A stretch of 64,000 nt of DNA from Ehretia macrophylla (Eukaryota; Streptophyta; Magnoliopsida; Boraginales; Ehretiaceae), in NCBI GenBank assembly GCA_037974665.1, contig CM075780.1, positions 7,191,768-7,255,767 on the forward strand. Direction: 5' to 3'. The position numbers and the translations under genes are program-made. Below the pieces are notes generated by a model, which worked only from the letters and a program-made list of their open reading frames with translations, was not told the origin of the DNA and did no database searches. Positions 1-10,609 of the stretch are shown here, one piece after another (the stretch's first letter is position 1; every line of letters begins with the position of its first letter).

Positions 1-2643
1 CTCTGAGCAATTATAAGATCACATATCGATAAGTAAACATACAAGGCATTCTTGACATGTATATTCACTTTGTAAAACACTTAGAGACATATGAACATTT
101 AATGGGCAGCCAAGTAACTTCATATAAAACAAGTTATATAACTCATTTCGGGTTCATATATCAAGTGTTGAGATCATACAAGCATGCAACGACACTTATA
201 CAAAACCGGGTGCAAGAATAGTTTACTTATCAACATGCAATCATCGGGAATCATATTTAGAGCTCTAGGGACAATTATGGGCAGCCTATTGACCACACAA
301 TTGAACACATTTAACCATAGGATCATCTCTTAGCAAGTAGTCATAAGCGATAGGGCCTCAATTCATTGCTTACACATGCGATTAAGCAAACCATTCATCA
401 ATTAACGAATCCAAGCCATGCATCAACCAAATTAAGCAACCTAAACCAACCACAACAGCCCACACAACTTCTAATTTCCATAATCCCAAGAATTCAATAC
501 CACAAGTAAAGTTACCACATGATTCAAAGCATATTACCAATCAAAAACCTTACTGCAATGGTCTGTTTTTCCATATTAAAATAGCCAAGCAAATAATCTC
601 CAAATTCAGTGAACCAAATTTCAAATTGAAGCTTAATGAGTGGTTTAAATCTAGAAACAAACCTCGCTGCATTTGGAGTTCGGATTTAGGAGTTATGGCC
701 AAACCGTGAGACTACACAAAACTGTCCAGATTCGTACACATTTCGATATTTGATACTTTTGAGGCCTTTAAACACAAAATTAGCCTTAGCCTATTTCTGC
801 CAAATATGTTCAGAACTGACCAATCTAGTGGGAAACCAAATTTAATTCATTTTGGACATCGTTTACTAGGCCAAAACTATTTCGTTCTACAAGGTCAGAA
901 AGCTGCCAGAAACCTACTTCATATTTCCAAGTTTTCCAGATTTAGACACCTTTTGATATTTGGCCATTTTGGAGGTCTTAGAGTCAAAATTGGCCTTGGC
1001 CTATTTCTACAAAAAAAATTTCAGAACTGACGAAACTATTGACCTACCAATATGAATGCATTTTTATAAGTTTTTAATAAGCCAAAAGCACTTCGTTCTA
1101 CAAGTTCAGTAATCTGTCAGCAAAAACGCGTTTACATATCTTCAAATTTCTAGCCATTATCAAGCCATGCATGAGTAGATAGGCTCATATAAACACATAT
1201 ACATGAACTAAAAAGGTAAATACAGCTATATGAGAGCATGCATGTGAGTTCTGAAAGCTTTTAAAAGAGTTTAACCCTCACCTTAGCAAATTGATAGATG
1301 AAGATGCACAAATGCTCTTGAAAATGCACAAAAGGCCCTCTTTCCTTGCTTTGGCCGAGTGGTGGCTTGGCTTTCCTGAAATCCTAGTTTATTTAGCATG
1401 TGAAGAAGGTGTGCATGTGTGTGAAACCAAAAGAAATGGAAGAAAACTATCAAAACTTACCTATGGCTAAGATAGAGAGTTTTGTGAGCTTCGTGTGAGA
1501 TTTTCTTGCTTCTTGCTTGCTTGTGCTTGCTATGGCCAAGCTTGGGAGAGTCTTAGAGTGTCCTTGAGAGTTGTTAGGAGTCTTGGGAGCTCAAAGGGCA
1601 GCCATGGTCGAAAATGAGAGAGAAGGAGAGATAATGAGAGAGTTTTGAGAGAAAATTGATGTTTGAAGCATGTTGAGTGTAGCTTGTGTGTGTGTGTCGG
1701 CCTTGAGCCTTACAAACCTGATTTTTGTGAGTCATCTAATGCACAATTGAATTGTTTTAGCATGTGTGGTGAAAGGGCCGAGAAAGTGAGGCATTGGGTA
1801 GGGTGTTTGAGCATTATTTTATGCATTTTGTTTTGTTTGTGTCATAAAATGTTTAGGATAGAATATTTTTTGTTCAAGCTTGCTCAACGACCTTGATATG
1901 GCCAAAATTAGCATGGAAAATTCTGAATTTTCAGATTCATGTGAGTATATTATGGATTATAATAAGTGTAGAATTTGAGGTGCATTGGTTTTAGGTGAGA
2001 ATAAAGAATAAAGAATGTTTAGGTGTTTGTGTAGAAAGAATTGTTTATTGTTAGTGGATTTTGTACAAAATTTGAATTAGGATTAGAATATTGTTAGTGG
2101 AATATGTAGGATTAGTATAATATTATTTTAATAGTTAGTGGATTGTGTAGGATTATTTTATTGTATTGTGCTTTGTGCAAGAATCTTTATTGATTAGCGT
2201 GTAGGCACACATTCCTAGGTCTAGGGCACGCACTACGAGGTAAGGCATGCACTTCAAGGCAAATGCACGGATTTCAGAGTAAATGCACGTAACCCTAGGT
2301 GAATGTACGTAAACCAATACAAGGCACATAATTCAATGAAATGCACGTAAATTGAGGTATGACTCTTAAACCTAGGTTAGGGCACGCAGTTCAAGGTCAG
2401 TGCACACAAATTGAGATATCGCACGAAAATTGAAGTTATGGCACACAATTCTAGGTATTACACATACATCGAGGTTAGGGCACGTAAGTCGAGGATTAGG
2501 GCATACAATTCTAGGTCAAAGCACGTATGACGAGGCATGCACAAAAATCAAGATAGGGCACGTAATCCAAGGTCAATCATATAATTTTGGGTCTAAGGCA
2601 CGCAAACTGAGGTAGGACACGTCATTCGAGGTTGGGCCTCACA
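1..2643 (-). mobile_element. Partial LTR of a Tekay-like LTR retrotransposon, cut by window start
   Basis: Read on the minus strand, this begins at 2643 with TGTGAGGCCCAACC, the same terminus as the LTRs at 21558, 33034 and 48704. It then runs leftward through sequence matching the other LTRs in outline (ACGT-repeat region, AG-rich stretch, leader-like middle part). The right edge abuts 5S spacer (gggtcgttcgtcgtgag) directly, so this is either a solo LTR or the 5' LTR of a minus-strand element lying to the left. The inner end and any second target duplication lie outside the window. No coding region is visible; short open frames here are not supported. Confidence 0.85.
2201..2637 (-). repeat. 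Degenerate tandem array of ~20-bp ACGT-containing repeats at LTR start
   Basis: About twenty imperfect units of roughly 20 bp follow each other, of the form GGCACGYAAWTYGAGGTNRR on the + strand. Many contain CACGT or CACGC. The same kind of unit occurs, in fewer copies, at the start of the other LTRs in the window, so the array is expanded here. Because it lies in the U3 (promoter) part of the LTR, a regulatory role is possible, but that is inference. Confidence 0.75.
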
Positions 2644-2857
2644 TGGGTCGTTCGTCGTGAGCCACGAATAGGATGAGAACCCAACTCGCGGAACATTACA
2701 GGGCTTTACAACGCGTCGATATGACATCTTGTGGTGATGCTGTGTTGTTGAAGCAGATGGGCTGTCGATAAGCCCAATGGGCCTTTTGAATGGTTCGTCT
2801 CTCTTGGCTGGGACTGTGAACCGTCAACACATAAGGGCTTTGCACCATCAACATGAA

Positions 2858-2977
2858 GGGTGCTTCCATACCAGCACTAATGCACCGGATCCCATCAAAA
2901 CTCCGAAGTTAAACGTGCTTGGGTGAGAGTAGTACTAGGATGGGTGACCCCCTAGGAAGTCCTCATGTTTTCACCCC
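2858..2977 (+). rRNA. 5S rRNA gene copy, degenerate
   Basis: This is a 5S rRNA gene, transcribed by RNA polymerase III in active loci. Compared with the array consensus it has about nine substitutions, including changes at bases 7-9, 56 and 67 (A-box region) and a one-base insertion near the 3' end. It is probably a pseudogene. Confidence 0.85.
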
Positions 2978-3546
2978 CTTTTTCATTTTTTTTTGGTCCC
3001 GTTTAGCCTTGCCAAGATGCTTTATCCATCACATTTATATTCTCGAGTCCCACTGCATCTTGTGCAGGACAACTACGCTTCGCGTAGAGGCTGGGCCTGC
3101 AAACCGAGGAAGTGGGGCCTGTGACTAGGTCTCCGTCGCTCCGGTGCCCATAACTTTTGATCCGTAAGGAGTTATGTAGCGCAAAGGATATCGTTGGAAA
3201 GCTCTCTGGGAGCTCTACAACGGGGGCAGCAAGCCTGCTCGACTGCGCCTATTTTTGGTACCCAAAATCGAATGTTTTCATCAATTTCGGGCCACTTTTT
3301 TTTTTTTTTAATTTTGTGCTACTTTTTAGGCCCGGTTCGTTCGTCGTGAGCCGCGAAAAGGACGAGAACCCAACTCACGGAACATTAGAGGGCTCTATAA
3401 TGCGTCGATTTCACGTCTTGCGGTGAAGCTGCGTTATTGAAGCAGATGGATTGTCGATAAGCCCAATGGGCCTTTTGAATGGTTCGTCTCTCTTGGCTGG
3501 GACTGTGAACTGTCAACACATAAGGGCTCTTCACCATCAACATGAC

Positions 3547-3665
3547 GGGTGCGATCATATCAGAACTAATGCACCGGATCCTATCAGAACTCCGAAGTTA
3601 AGCGTGCTTGGGCGAGAGTAGTACTAGGATGGGTGATCCCTTGAGAATTCCCCTTGTTGCACCCC
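3547..3665 (+). rRNA. 5S rRNA gene copy, degenerate
   Basis: Full-length 119 bp. The A-box region (bases 50-70) is intact, but there are about nine substitutions, six of them clustered between bases 91 and 108 just after box C. Confidence 0.9.
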
Positions 3666-4048
3666 CCTTTTCCTTTTTTTTGGCCCCGTTTAGTCATGCC
3701 AAGATGCTTTATCCATCACATTTATATCCTCAAGTCCCACGGCATCTTGGGCAAGACAACTTTGCTTTGCGTAAAGGCTGGACCTGCAAATCGAGGATGT
3801 GGGGCCTGTGACCAGGTCTCCGTCACTCCGGTGCCCTTAACTTTTGATCTGTAAAGAGTTTTGCGGTGCACATCATACTGTAAGAAGCTCTCCGGAGGCT
3901 CTACGACAAGGGCAGAAAGCCAGCTCGGCTGCCTATTGTTGAAGCCTATGGGCTATCAATAAGCCCAATGGGCCTTTTGAATGCTTCGTCTCTGTTGGCT
4001 GGGACTGTGAACCATTAACACATAAGGGCTTTGTACCATCAACATGAC

Positions 4049-4167
4049 GGGTATGATCATACCAGCACTAATGCAACGGATCTCATCAGAACTCCGAAGT
4101 TAAGCGTGCTTGGGCGAGAGTAGTACTAGGATGGATGACCCCCGGGGAAGTCCACGTGTTGTACCCC
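4049..4167 (+). rRNA. 5S rRNA gene copy, degenerate
   Basis: Full-length 119 bp with about eight substitutions, including one inside box C (base 87) and one at base 114. The last 17 bp and the T-tract behind it are duplicated immediately downstream. Confidence 0.9.
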
Positions 4168-4279
4168 CCTTTTTGTTTTTTTTTTGCCCTGTTTAGCCTT
4201 GCCAAGATGTTTTATCCACGTGTTGTACCCCCCTTTTTGTTTTTTTTTTTTGCCCTGTTTAGCCTTGCCAAGATGTTTT
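4151..4279 (+). repeat. 64-bp tandem duplication of 5S 3' end and T-tract
   Basis: Two direct copies start at 4151 and 4215. Each runs from tccacgtgttgtacccccc through the T-tract to ttta. The second copy has a slightly longer T run. The result is that this unit carries the 3' end of the gene and its likely terminator twice. Confidence 0.9.
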
Positions 4280-4795
4280 ATCCATCACATTTATATTCTC
4301 GAGTCCCATGGCATCTTGGGCAGGACAACTTCACTTCGCGTAGAAGCTGGGCCCGCAAACCGAGGACGTCGGGCCTATGACCAGGTCTTCATCGCTCCGG
4401 TGCCCATAACTTTTGATCCGTAGGGAGTCATGCGACGTACAGTATACCGTTGGAAAGCTCTCTGGGAACTCTACGATAGGGGTAGCAAGATGCATCAGTT
4501 GCGCCTATTTTTGATACCCAAAATCAAACATTTTCATATGTTTAAGGCCACTTTTCTTCTTTTTGCGCTATTTTTTAGGCTCGGGTCGTACGTCATCAAC
4601 CGCAAAAAAGACGAGAACCCAACTCGTAGAACATTGGAGGGCTATACAACGTGTCGATATCATGTCTTGCAGTGATGCTGCGTTGTTGAAGCAGATGGTC
4701 TGTTGATAAGCCCAGTGGGCCTTTTGAATGGTTCGTCTCTCTTGGCTGGGACTATGAACCGTCAACACATAAGGGCTTTGCACCATCAACATGAC

Positions 4796-4914
4796 TGGTG
4801 TGATCATACTAGCACTAATGCACCGAATCCCATAAGAACTCCGAAGTTAAGCATGCTTGGGCGAGAGTAGTACTAGGATGGGTGACCCCTTATGAAGTCC
4901 TCCTGTTGCACCCT
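4796..4914 (+). rRNA. 5S rRNA gene copy, degenerate
   Basis: Full-length 119 bp with about ten substitutions, including the first base (G to T), base 58 in the A-box region and bases 95-98. Likely a pseudogene. Confidence 0.9.
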
Positions 4915-5471
4915 CTTTTCATTTTTTTTGCCCCGTTTAGCCTTGTCAATATGCTTTATCCATCACATTTATATTCTCGAGTCCCACGGCATCTTGGGCA
5001 GGTCAACTTCACTTCACGTAGAGGCTGGGCCTATAAACCGATGACGTGGGGCTTGTGACCTAGTCTCCGTCACTTCGGTGCCCATAACTTTTGATCCGTA
5101 AGGAGTTATGCAGCGCAAAGCATACCGTTGGAAAGCTCTCTGGTAGCTCTACGACAGGGGCAACAAGCCTGCTCGGATGCGCCTGTTTTCGGTACCCAAA
5201 ATTAAACATTTTCATCAATTTTGGTCCACTTTTCTTCTGTTTGCGCTATTTTTTAGGTCTAGTCGTTCGTCGCGAGCCATGAAAAGGATGAGAACCCAAC
5301 ACGCGGAATATTAGAGGGCTCTACAATGTGTCGATATCACGTCTTGCAGTGAAGCTGCGTTGTTGAAGCAGATGGGCTGTTGATAAGCCCAATGGGCCTT
5401 TTGAATGGTTCGTCTCTCTTGGCTGGGCTTTGAACTGCCAAAACATAAGGGCTTTGCACCATCAATATGAC

Positions 5472-5590
5472 TGGTGCGATCATACCAGCACTAATGCACC
5501 GGATCCTATCAGAACTGTGAAGTCAAGCGTGCTTGGACGAGAGTAGTACTAAGATGGGTGACCCCTTGGGAAATCCTCTTGTTGCACCCC
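5472..5590 (+). rRNA. 5S rRNA gene copy, degenerate
   Basis: Full-length 119 bp with about ten substitutions, including base 53 in the A-box region, base 66, and base 81 at the start of box C. It is the last copy before the LARD-A1 insertion. Confidence 0.9.
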
Positions 5591-5862
5591 CATTTTCCTT
5601 CTTTTTTTGCCCCGTTTAGCCTTGCCAAGATACTTTATCCATCAAATTTATATTCTCGAGTCCTATGGCATCTTGGGCAAGACAACTTCGCTTCGCGTAG
5701 AGGTTGGGCCTGCAAACCGAGGACGTGGGGCCTATGACCAGGTCTCCGTCGTTCCGGTGCCCAGAACTTTTGATCCGTAAGGAGTTATGCGGCGCAAAGA
5801 ATACCGTTGGAAAGCTCTCCGCGAGGTCTACGACGAGGGCAGCAAGCCTGCTCGACTGTGCT

Positions 5863-8842
5863 TGTGGTAACCCGAACCCGACATGCATTTAATAGCACTT
5901 GACTGCATTTGATTAAATGTTTAATTAGTTAAATCAACCAATTTGTACTATTTTAATATTTCTCTTGGAAGCATTTAGTAGTTGTAAATTGAATAATTAA
6001 AAGATTATTATCTATTTCTAATAATTATAGTAATTGAATTTATTCTCTTGTGATTAATTAAGTGTTATCTTAAATGTTAGTGTTTAATTGTATTTGACTA
6101 TGTGTTTATATTAACTTTCATTTGTAGCTTAATATTAACTTTATAATTCTTAAAATATTCTAGAAATAGTTAAATTAATTATTGTAAATGAATATTGATT
6201 ACCTTGATTGTTGTGATTATTTTAATAATCGGTTTTGGTTGTCTTGCATTAAAATCACTCGGTTTTCAAATAAAAGAGGAAAGTAGCTCCGAGCCGGAGT
6301 AAATTTTAAACTATGATGCTTTCCAAAAATGATTTATTTCTTAGATTCTTTGAGATTTAATTGTCACTTCTTTGTTGACGCAAAGTGCATAACATATCGA
6401 GAGCGATAGTTAGAGAGCGGTTCCTAGTCCTCAACAAATAGTGAAAACTAGTGTTTGGTGTCTTAAATTTTATATTTTAATTATTGTTAGCTAGAATTAA
6501 TATTTCATTAGTTGTTTTAGCTTTAAAATGCATAAAATAAGCTAGTTTGACCAACTTAAGTGAGCATTGACCAAGCCTTGACCATTTTGACCTTGTGCCA
6601 TCTTTTAATAGCCTAAAATAGCATAAAATAAAAGAAAAATCAGAGCTGAAACAGAACATGAAAGGGCCAAAAAAATAAGGAGGGAAAAAAAAAAGAAAAT
6701 TCAACATCAAATCTTCGATTCTTCGCGTGAGCTTGCACGGGGTGGTTTCCGAGGCATCCTACGAGGTTTCCCTAGCGTCTAGGAGCGTCTAAGGTGAGGG
6801 TTTCATCGTTATTTGTGCATTTGAATATTTTGTGTATTAACTTTGATTTTTGGGTTTTATCAGTATATTGTTGTTTTAATTGATTTGAGGCTTAAGGTAT
6901 GTTCCCTAGCAATCGTAGAACACGTATTTATAGCTTTTTAACATTTTCTGCGGTTGAATATTGAAATTGAAATATAAATTGTTAGTTGAATAGTATTTTG
7001 TGAATAGTAAACCCTTGAAACAATAAAGTTGCGCTGTTATGCTGTCTGTTGATGTGAAAAGGTGCTAGGTATGCTAGAATGTCTAAATGCATGATTTGTT
7101 TAGGTTGCGTAATGGAAAAATGAGAAATATGCCTTGGTAAAAGTCGGGGTCGTTTAGGTCGAGTTTAGCGTTTTCTCGTATTGCGTGATGGCATTGTTTC
7201 AGGAGGCCATGGAAGCACTTTTGGTGTGATTATGGCGTTGGTTGGGTGTTTGGTTAGTATAGTTGTAGTTCAAATGAGCAAAGGGGGAAATTGGGACTTT
7301 GCGTGAATTCTAGGGTAAAGTAGTATTTCGGGGTCTTTAGACGTGCCTTATGGTGACCTAGGAGGATTGGTGAAGTCGGTTTCCAAAGCTCGTGGCTCGT
7401 TTGAAAGTAGTAGCGTTTGGTAAGTTGGGGTCATTTTCGTGATTTTGTGTGTTTTCATATAATATTGCTTATAGAATGCTTATATTGCTTATAGAATGCT
7501 TATATTTCTTATAGAATGCTTATGTTGCCTATAGAATGCTTATAATGTCTATAGAATACTTGATATTACTTGATAATGTTAGTTGGTGTTGTTCTTGTTA
7601 CTTGTTTGATTGCAAATGCTTGTTAATGCTTATTACGCTTGTTAGAGTTGATTATTGATTGAAATGTTTAACAATTGTTGAATAATGCTTGATATCTCGT
7701 TTATCTCCTCTATCTGTGTTGTTGTGCTATCGCTCGTTTATTGCCTTGTATCGAGTCTTGCATTGCATAGTGTCCAGCGCGTGAGTGATGGGCCTCTCTG
7801 GGTAGCCTCGGGTTGCCAGTGTTGGTTGCTCTAGCTCCGTGGCTATTCCCTCTTCTCGCTTGGGTTGCCTCCTAGGGAGATTTGGGTCGTAGATTGATGG
7901 ATACTTCCAAGGTATTCCAAACTGGTGTTATAAGGTGGTTGCGCGCTTATTGTCATCATTGTCAACATCAAGCTCGAGATTGATGTATCGCTCGTGAAAT
8001 GGTATATTGCTCGTATGAGTGAACCATAGCCTTCAGAGTGTGGTATAGCTTTGAATGGTTGTGTTAATGCTTTCAGTAATTGCTTATTGTATTGATTGTT
8101 TGTCTCGATTGCTTACTTATCAGTTATATTGCTTAACTGTCTTATTTGCATTGCACGAATTTCTTTCTCTCCAATTCGATATCTGTCTCGCCCTCACTGA
8201 GTATACGTGTTATGTATACTCACTCCTCACCACCACATTTCAGGATATGCCTTGTTAGCTGGAAAGTTCGTGATTATGTGACAGTTCGTGCCTGAAGAGT
8301 TGTTTTGCGTGCCTATGTGGCTTGAGTTGTCAAAGATGCAAAGATGTATGCTTTCATGTATTGTATGTATTTATTGTTAAAAGAAATGTAATCTAAATTA
8401 GCTAAATAGTTGAGGTAAATTAATAAGCTAGTTATGTAATCAATTAGCATAGCTTAACTTCTATGCATGTTTGTAATGTCCCAAGGAAAAAAATTAGAAT
8501 GGCATGATAGTTTATTTTATGCAGTAGCTTAGTATGGTTTAATTGTCTAGTTTGAATGTACTTGCCAAAAATGAAAAGAGATAGGTTAGCTTTTAAATTG
8601 GAAATGTATGTATACTTGCTGAGTTTAATTGTTGAGAACCGAGGCTCGGATGGCCTTGAGGTAGTTTGGTATGGTTGGACACGGTATTGGTCCACTTATA
8701 TGATGTCGTAGGTTTTACATTTCTCCTAGAAACAGGGGAGACTCCGTCCGTTTTCCCTGAAAATTTTGCTCGGGTTTGGAATTGGGTTGTGAATAGATTG
8801 ACTGATAGAACTCCCGGTCTCGAGAGGGATCGGGGTGTCACA
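5863..8842 (+). repeat. LARD-A1 5' LTR
   Basis: 2,980 bp, starting TGTGGTAACCCGAACCCG and ending GGGGTGTCACA. Compared with the 3' LTR it keeps about 32 bp near 6575-6606, about 11 bp near 8707 (cgtaggtttta) and one extra minisatellite unit near 7500. The open frames inside it recur in the 3' LTR only because the LTRs are duplicates. Confidence 0.92.
7463..7560 (+). repeat. ~20-bp minisatellite in LARD-A1 5' LTR (5 units)
   Basis: Five imperfect units of about 20 bp, each containing TATAGAATGCTTAT. The matching place in the 3' LTR (12174-12250) has four, so one unit was gained or lost after insertion. Confidence 0.9.
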
Positions 8843-8844
8843 GG

Positions 8845-8856
8845 TGGTATCAGAGC
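8845..8856 (+). other. LARD-A1 primer binding site (initiator tRNA-Met)
   Basis: TGGTATCAGAGC, two bases after the LTR end, is complementary to the 3' end of plant initiator tRNA-Met. This is the usual primer of plant Ty3/gypsy elements. It fixes the element's plus orientation. Confidence 0.93.
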
Positions 8857-9314
8857 TTGTTTAGCTCATAAGCCGGGACAGGGTCCTCGGTCTGGTGGGT
8901 AGTGATCCTTGAATGTGTGCTTGTTAAGTGTGTCTTGAAAGTGTATGCTTGTATGTGAGATTGTGTGTCTTGACTTGAATGTATGCACCTATGTGATATA
9001 GTTATGTGTTATGTGTTAAATGTTTCTCAAGTAAAGTGAAGTGTGTAGTTGTGCATTGAATTGACCTATTGAATTGGCATCGTGAATCGAATCGACCTCG
9101 TGAATTGTTATTTGCTTGAAGTATTGCTTGTAATGTGTGTATTAGAATGTCTTGAATTAGCTATGCTGTGATTTGAATTGATTATGTTGTGCTTGACTTG
9201 ATTGTCGTGCTTGAGAGACTTTGTTGAATAAACTATATTGTAAACTTGCTGGCATAATAGCTTAAGGCATATGTATAACTGTGATATATTGGCATTCATA
9301 CATGTCCTATTGAA

Positions 9315-9395
9315 ATGGTAAGTAAGTCCTCTTCCTCCCCTGAAGAAAGTGGTTCACCGCTGGCTTTTCAAGGTGTATGGATTGGCAGGAAATGA
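9315..9395 (+). CDS. Conserved 26-codon mini-ORF in LARD-A1 (possible Gag N-terminal remnant)
   Basis: Starts ATGGTAAGTAAG and ends TGA after 26 codons; the peptide is serine/glutamate rich at its start (MVSKSSSSPEESG). The counterpart in LARD-A2 (37607-37687, minus strand) has the same length and the same peptide, and the two base differences I see are both synonymous. It lies after the leader, where gag normally begins, so it may be the stub of a lost gag. GTAAGT right after ATG also matches a splice donor, so the conservation could be for RNA instead. Function unknown. Confidence 0.35.
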   Translation: MVSKSSSSPEESGSPLAFQGVWIGRK

Positions 9396-9693
9396 ATGGC
9401 ATTTGACTATCCTTTATTTGGGAATTGGTGTTTGCTTTTGGAGCTCGGTTATTGGCAAATCTCTATGGTCCTCCTCTGTGCTTAACAGTTGTGAAAGAGT
9501 AGTCTTCTTTTGGGGTTCTATTTAGTTGTTCTCTGGAGCATTCTTTGGTTTTCTTAATGGGTATTCTTTGGAGACTTCTATTGGCACTTCTTGGTAGACT
9601 TGGCTATTGGGTTTTCAGTCGGACTTGCTGCATGGTATTATCTATGGTATATGTGTCTCGGTCTTTATTGGAGTGTTACTGGTATTCCTTATT

Positions 9694-9945
9694 GGAAATT
9701 CTTCAATGGCATTCTCTAGGATTCTTAGTGGTCATTTATTTAGTATTACTTATTGGGCAATTCTTGGTACTTTCTTACTGGAGCATTGTTCGGGTATTTT
9801 CTTTGGCATCCCTGATTGGAAATTCTTCAATGGTATTTTATGGAATTCTCAGTGGCCAATTATTTAGTATTTACTTATTGGGAAAACTTAGCTACTTTCT
9901 TATTGGAGCATTGTTTCAGATATCTTCTTCAGTGTTCCTCAGTAG
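9694..9945 (+). repeat. ~124-bp tandem duplication inside LARD-A1 interior
   Basis: Two copies starting at 9694 and 9818, both opening ggaaattcttcaatgg and both containing a ttatttagtatt block, then sequence ending near ggagcattgtt. LARD-A2 has only one copy at the matching place. The period is not a multiple of three, yet the frame stays open across it, which argues that the long hydrophobic frame here is compositional. Confidence 0.8.
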
Positions 9946-10599
9946 GTTTAGTATTTGGAGTTCCTATCAGACTTATTGTATAATACTACTTATGGTATTC
10001 TTTGGGATTCTTATTGGGCATTCTACTAGTATTTTCCTTATTGGCATTTATTGGAAGATCCTACACTTGGAATTCTGCTTGGACATATTATCTTGTACTG
10101 TTTATGGCTTCTCCTTCGGCCTTTCCACTCAGGGGAATCTATACTTGCTGTTTGACTAAGATGTTGCGGTAGGAACTCAGTGATTGAAAGATTTCATTTA
10201 GAGGTTGGCCTTTGGTATTTTTCTCTATATTCCTTTACAGAACTTTCAGCTGGGTCTATTTACGGTAATCAGCACTGCATGAGGTGCATCTACTCTAGCT
10301 ATCTCTTAACTTTCTTATTAGGTACTTGTTAGACTTCTATTGAAGATTCTTAAATAGGGTATTCCTTCGGTACTCTTCCTGCCATTAGTATGTGGTATTG
10401 ATAATATCTACAGTATCTTTGCTTCAGTCTTTAGTTGGTATTTCCTCGGCATTCTTGATTGGGATTTCTATTCGTGATTTCCTACAAGCATTCTTATATA
10501 CTATCTTGCTTAGCAACCGATGAAGATTAGTCAGAATTGGATTTCAGGTGATGCTGAGTTCTATTGGAAGAAGAATTGCGAGGACGCAATTGTTTTAAT

Positions 10600-10609
10600 G
10601 GGGGAAGGA
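10600..10609 (+). other. LARD-A1 polypurine tract
   Basis: GGGGGAAGGA directly precedes the 3' LTR start (TGTGGTAACC). Plus-strand DNA synthesis is primed from such a tract. Confidence 0.9.

Larger units (their letters stand above)
2644..5862 (+). repeat. 5S rDNA tandem array, block A (5 copies)
   Basis: Units of a 119-bp 5S gene plus about 560 bp of type A spacer. The spacer starts with a T-rich tract (a plausible Pol III terminator), then carries recognisable words such as ttatccatcacatttatattc, cataacttttgatccgtaag, ggaaagctctc and ataagcccaatgggcc, repeated in every unit. Gene starts are 2858, 3547, 4049, 4796 and 5472. The 3547-4049 unit is short (502 bp) because of a spacer deletion near 3932. 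The block is bounded on both sides by LTR ends. Confidence 0.95.
8843..10609 (+). other. LARD-A1 internal region, no recognisable protein genes
   Basis: 1,767 bp between the LTRs. It contains the primer site, a short conserved open frame at 9315-9395, a T-rich degenerate repeat region (about 9480-10160, with words such as ttcttattgg and ggtattctt), and the polypurine tract at its end. LARD-A2 shares the layout in reverse orientation. No Gag, protease, RT or integrase motif is present in any frame. Confidence 0.85.

Noticed and set aside
2919..3128. Recurring ~60-90-codon frames after each 5S gene (for example a family beginning MGESSTRMGDPL).
   Set aside because: They start inside the 5S gene and run into the spacer. 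They recur only because the rDNA unit recurs, with frameshifts from unit to unit.
8055..8258. A 67-codon frame nearly identical in two places (8055 and 12746).
   Set aside because: These are matching positions of the two LARD-A1 LTRs, so their identity says nothing about coding.
9545..10159. A 204-codon hydrophobic open frame in LARD-A1, with a 165-codon counterpart in LARD-A2 (36974-37471, minus), looking like a membrane protein.
   Set aside because: The DNA is a T-rich degenerate repeat. A 124-bp duplication shifts the frame and the sequence stays open in another frame, so openness is compositional. The counterpart relies on a TTG start. No family resemblance.
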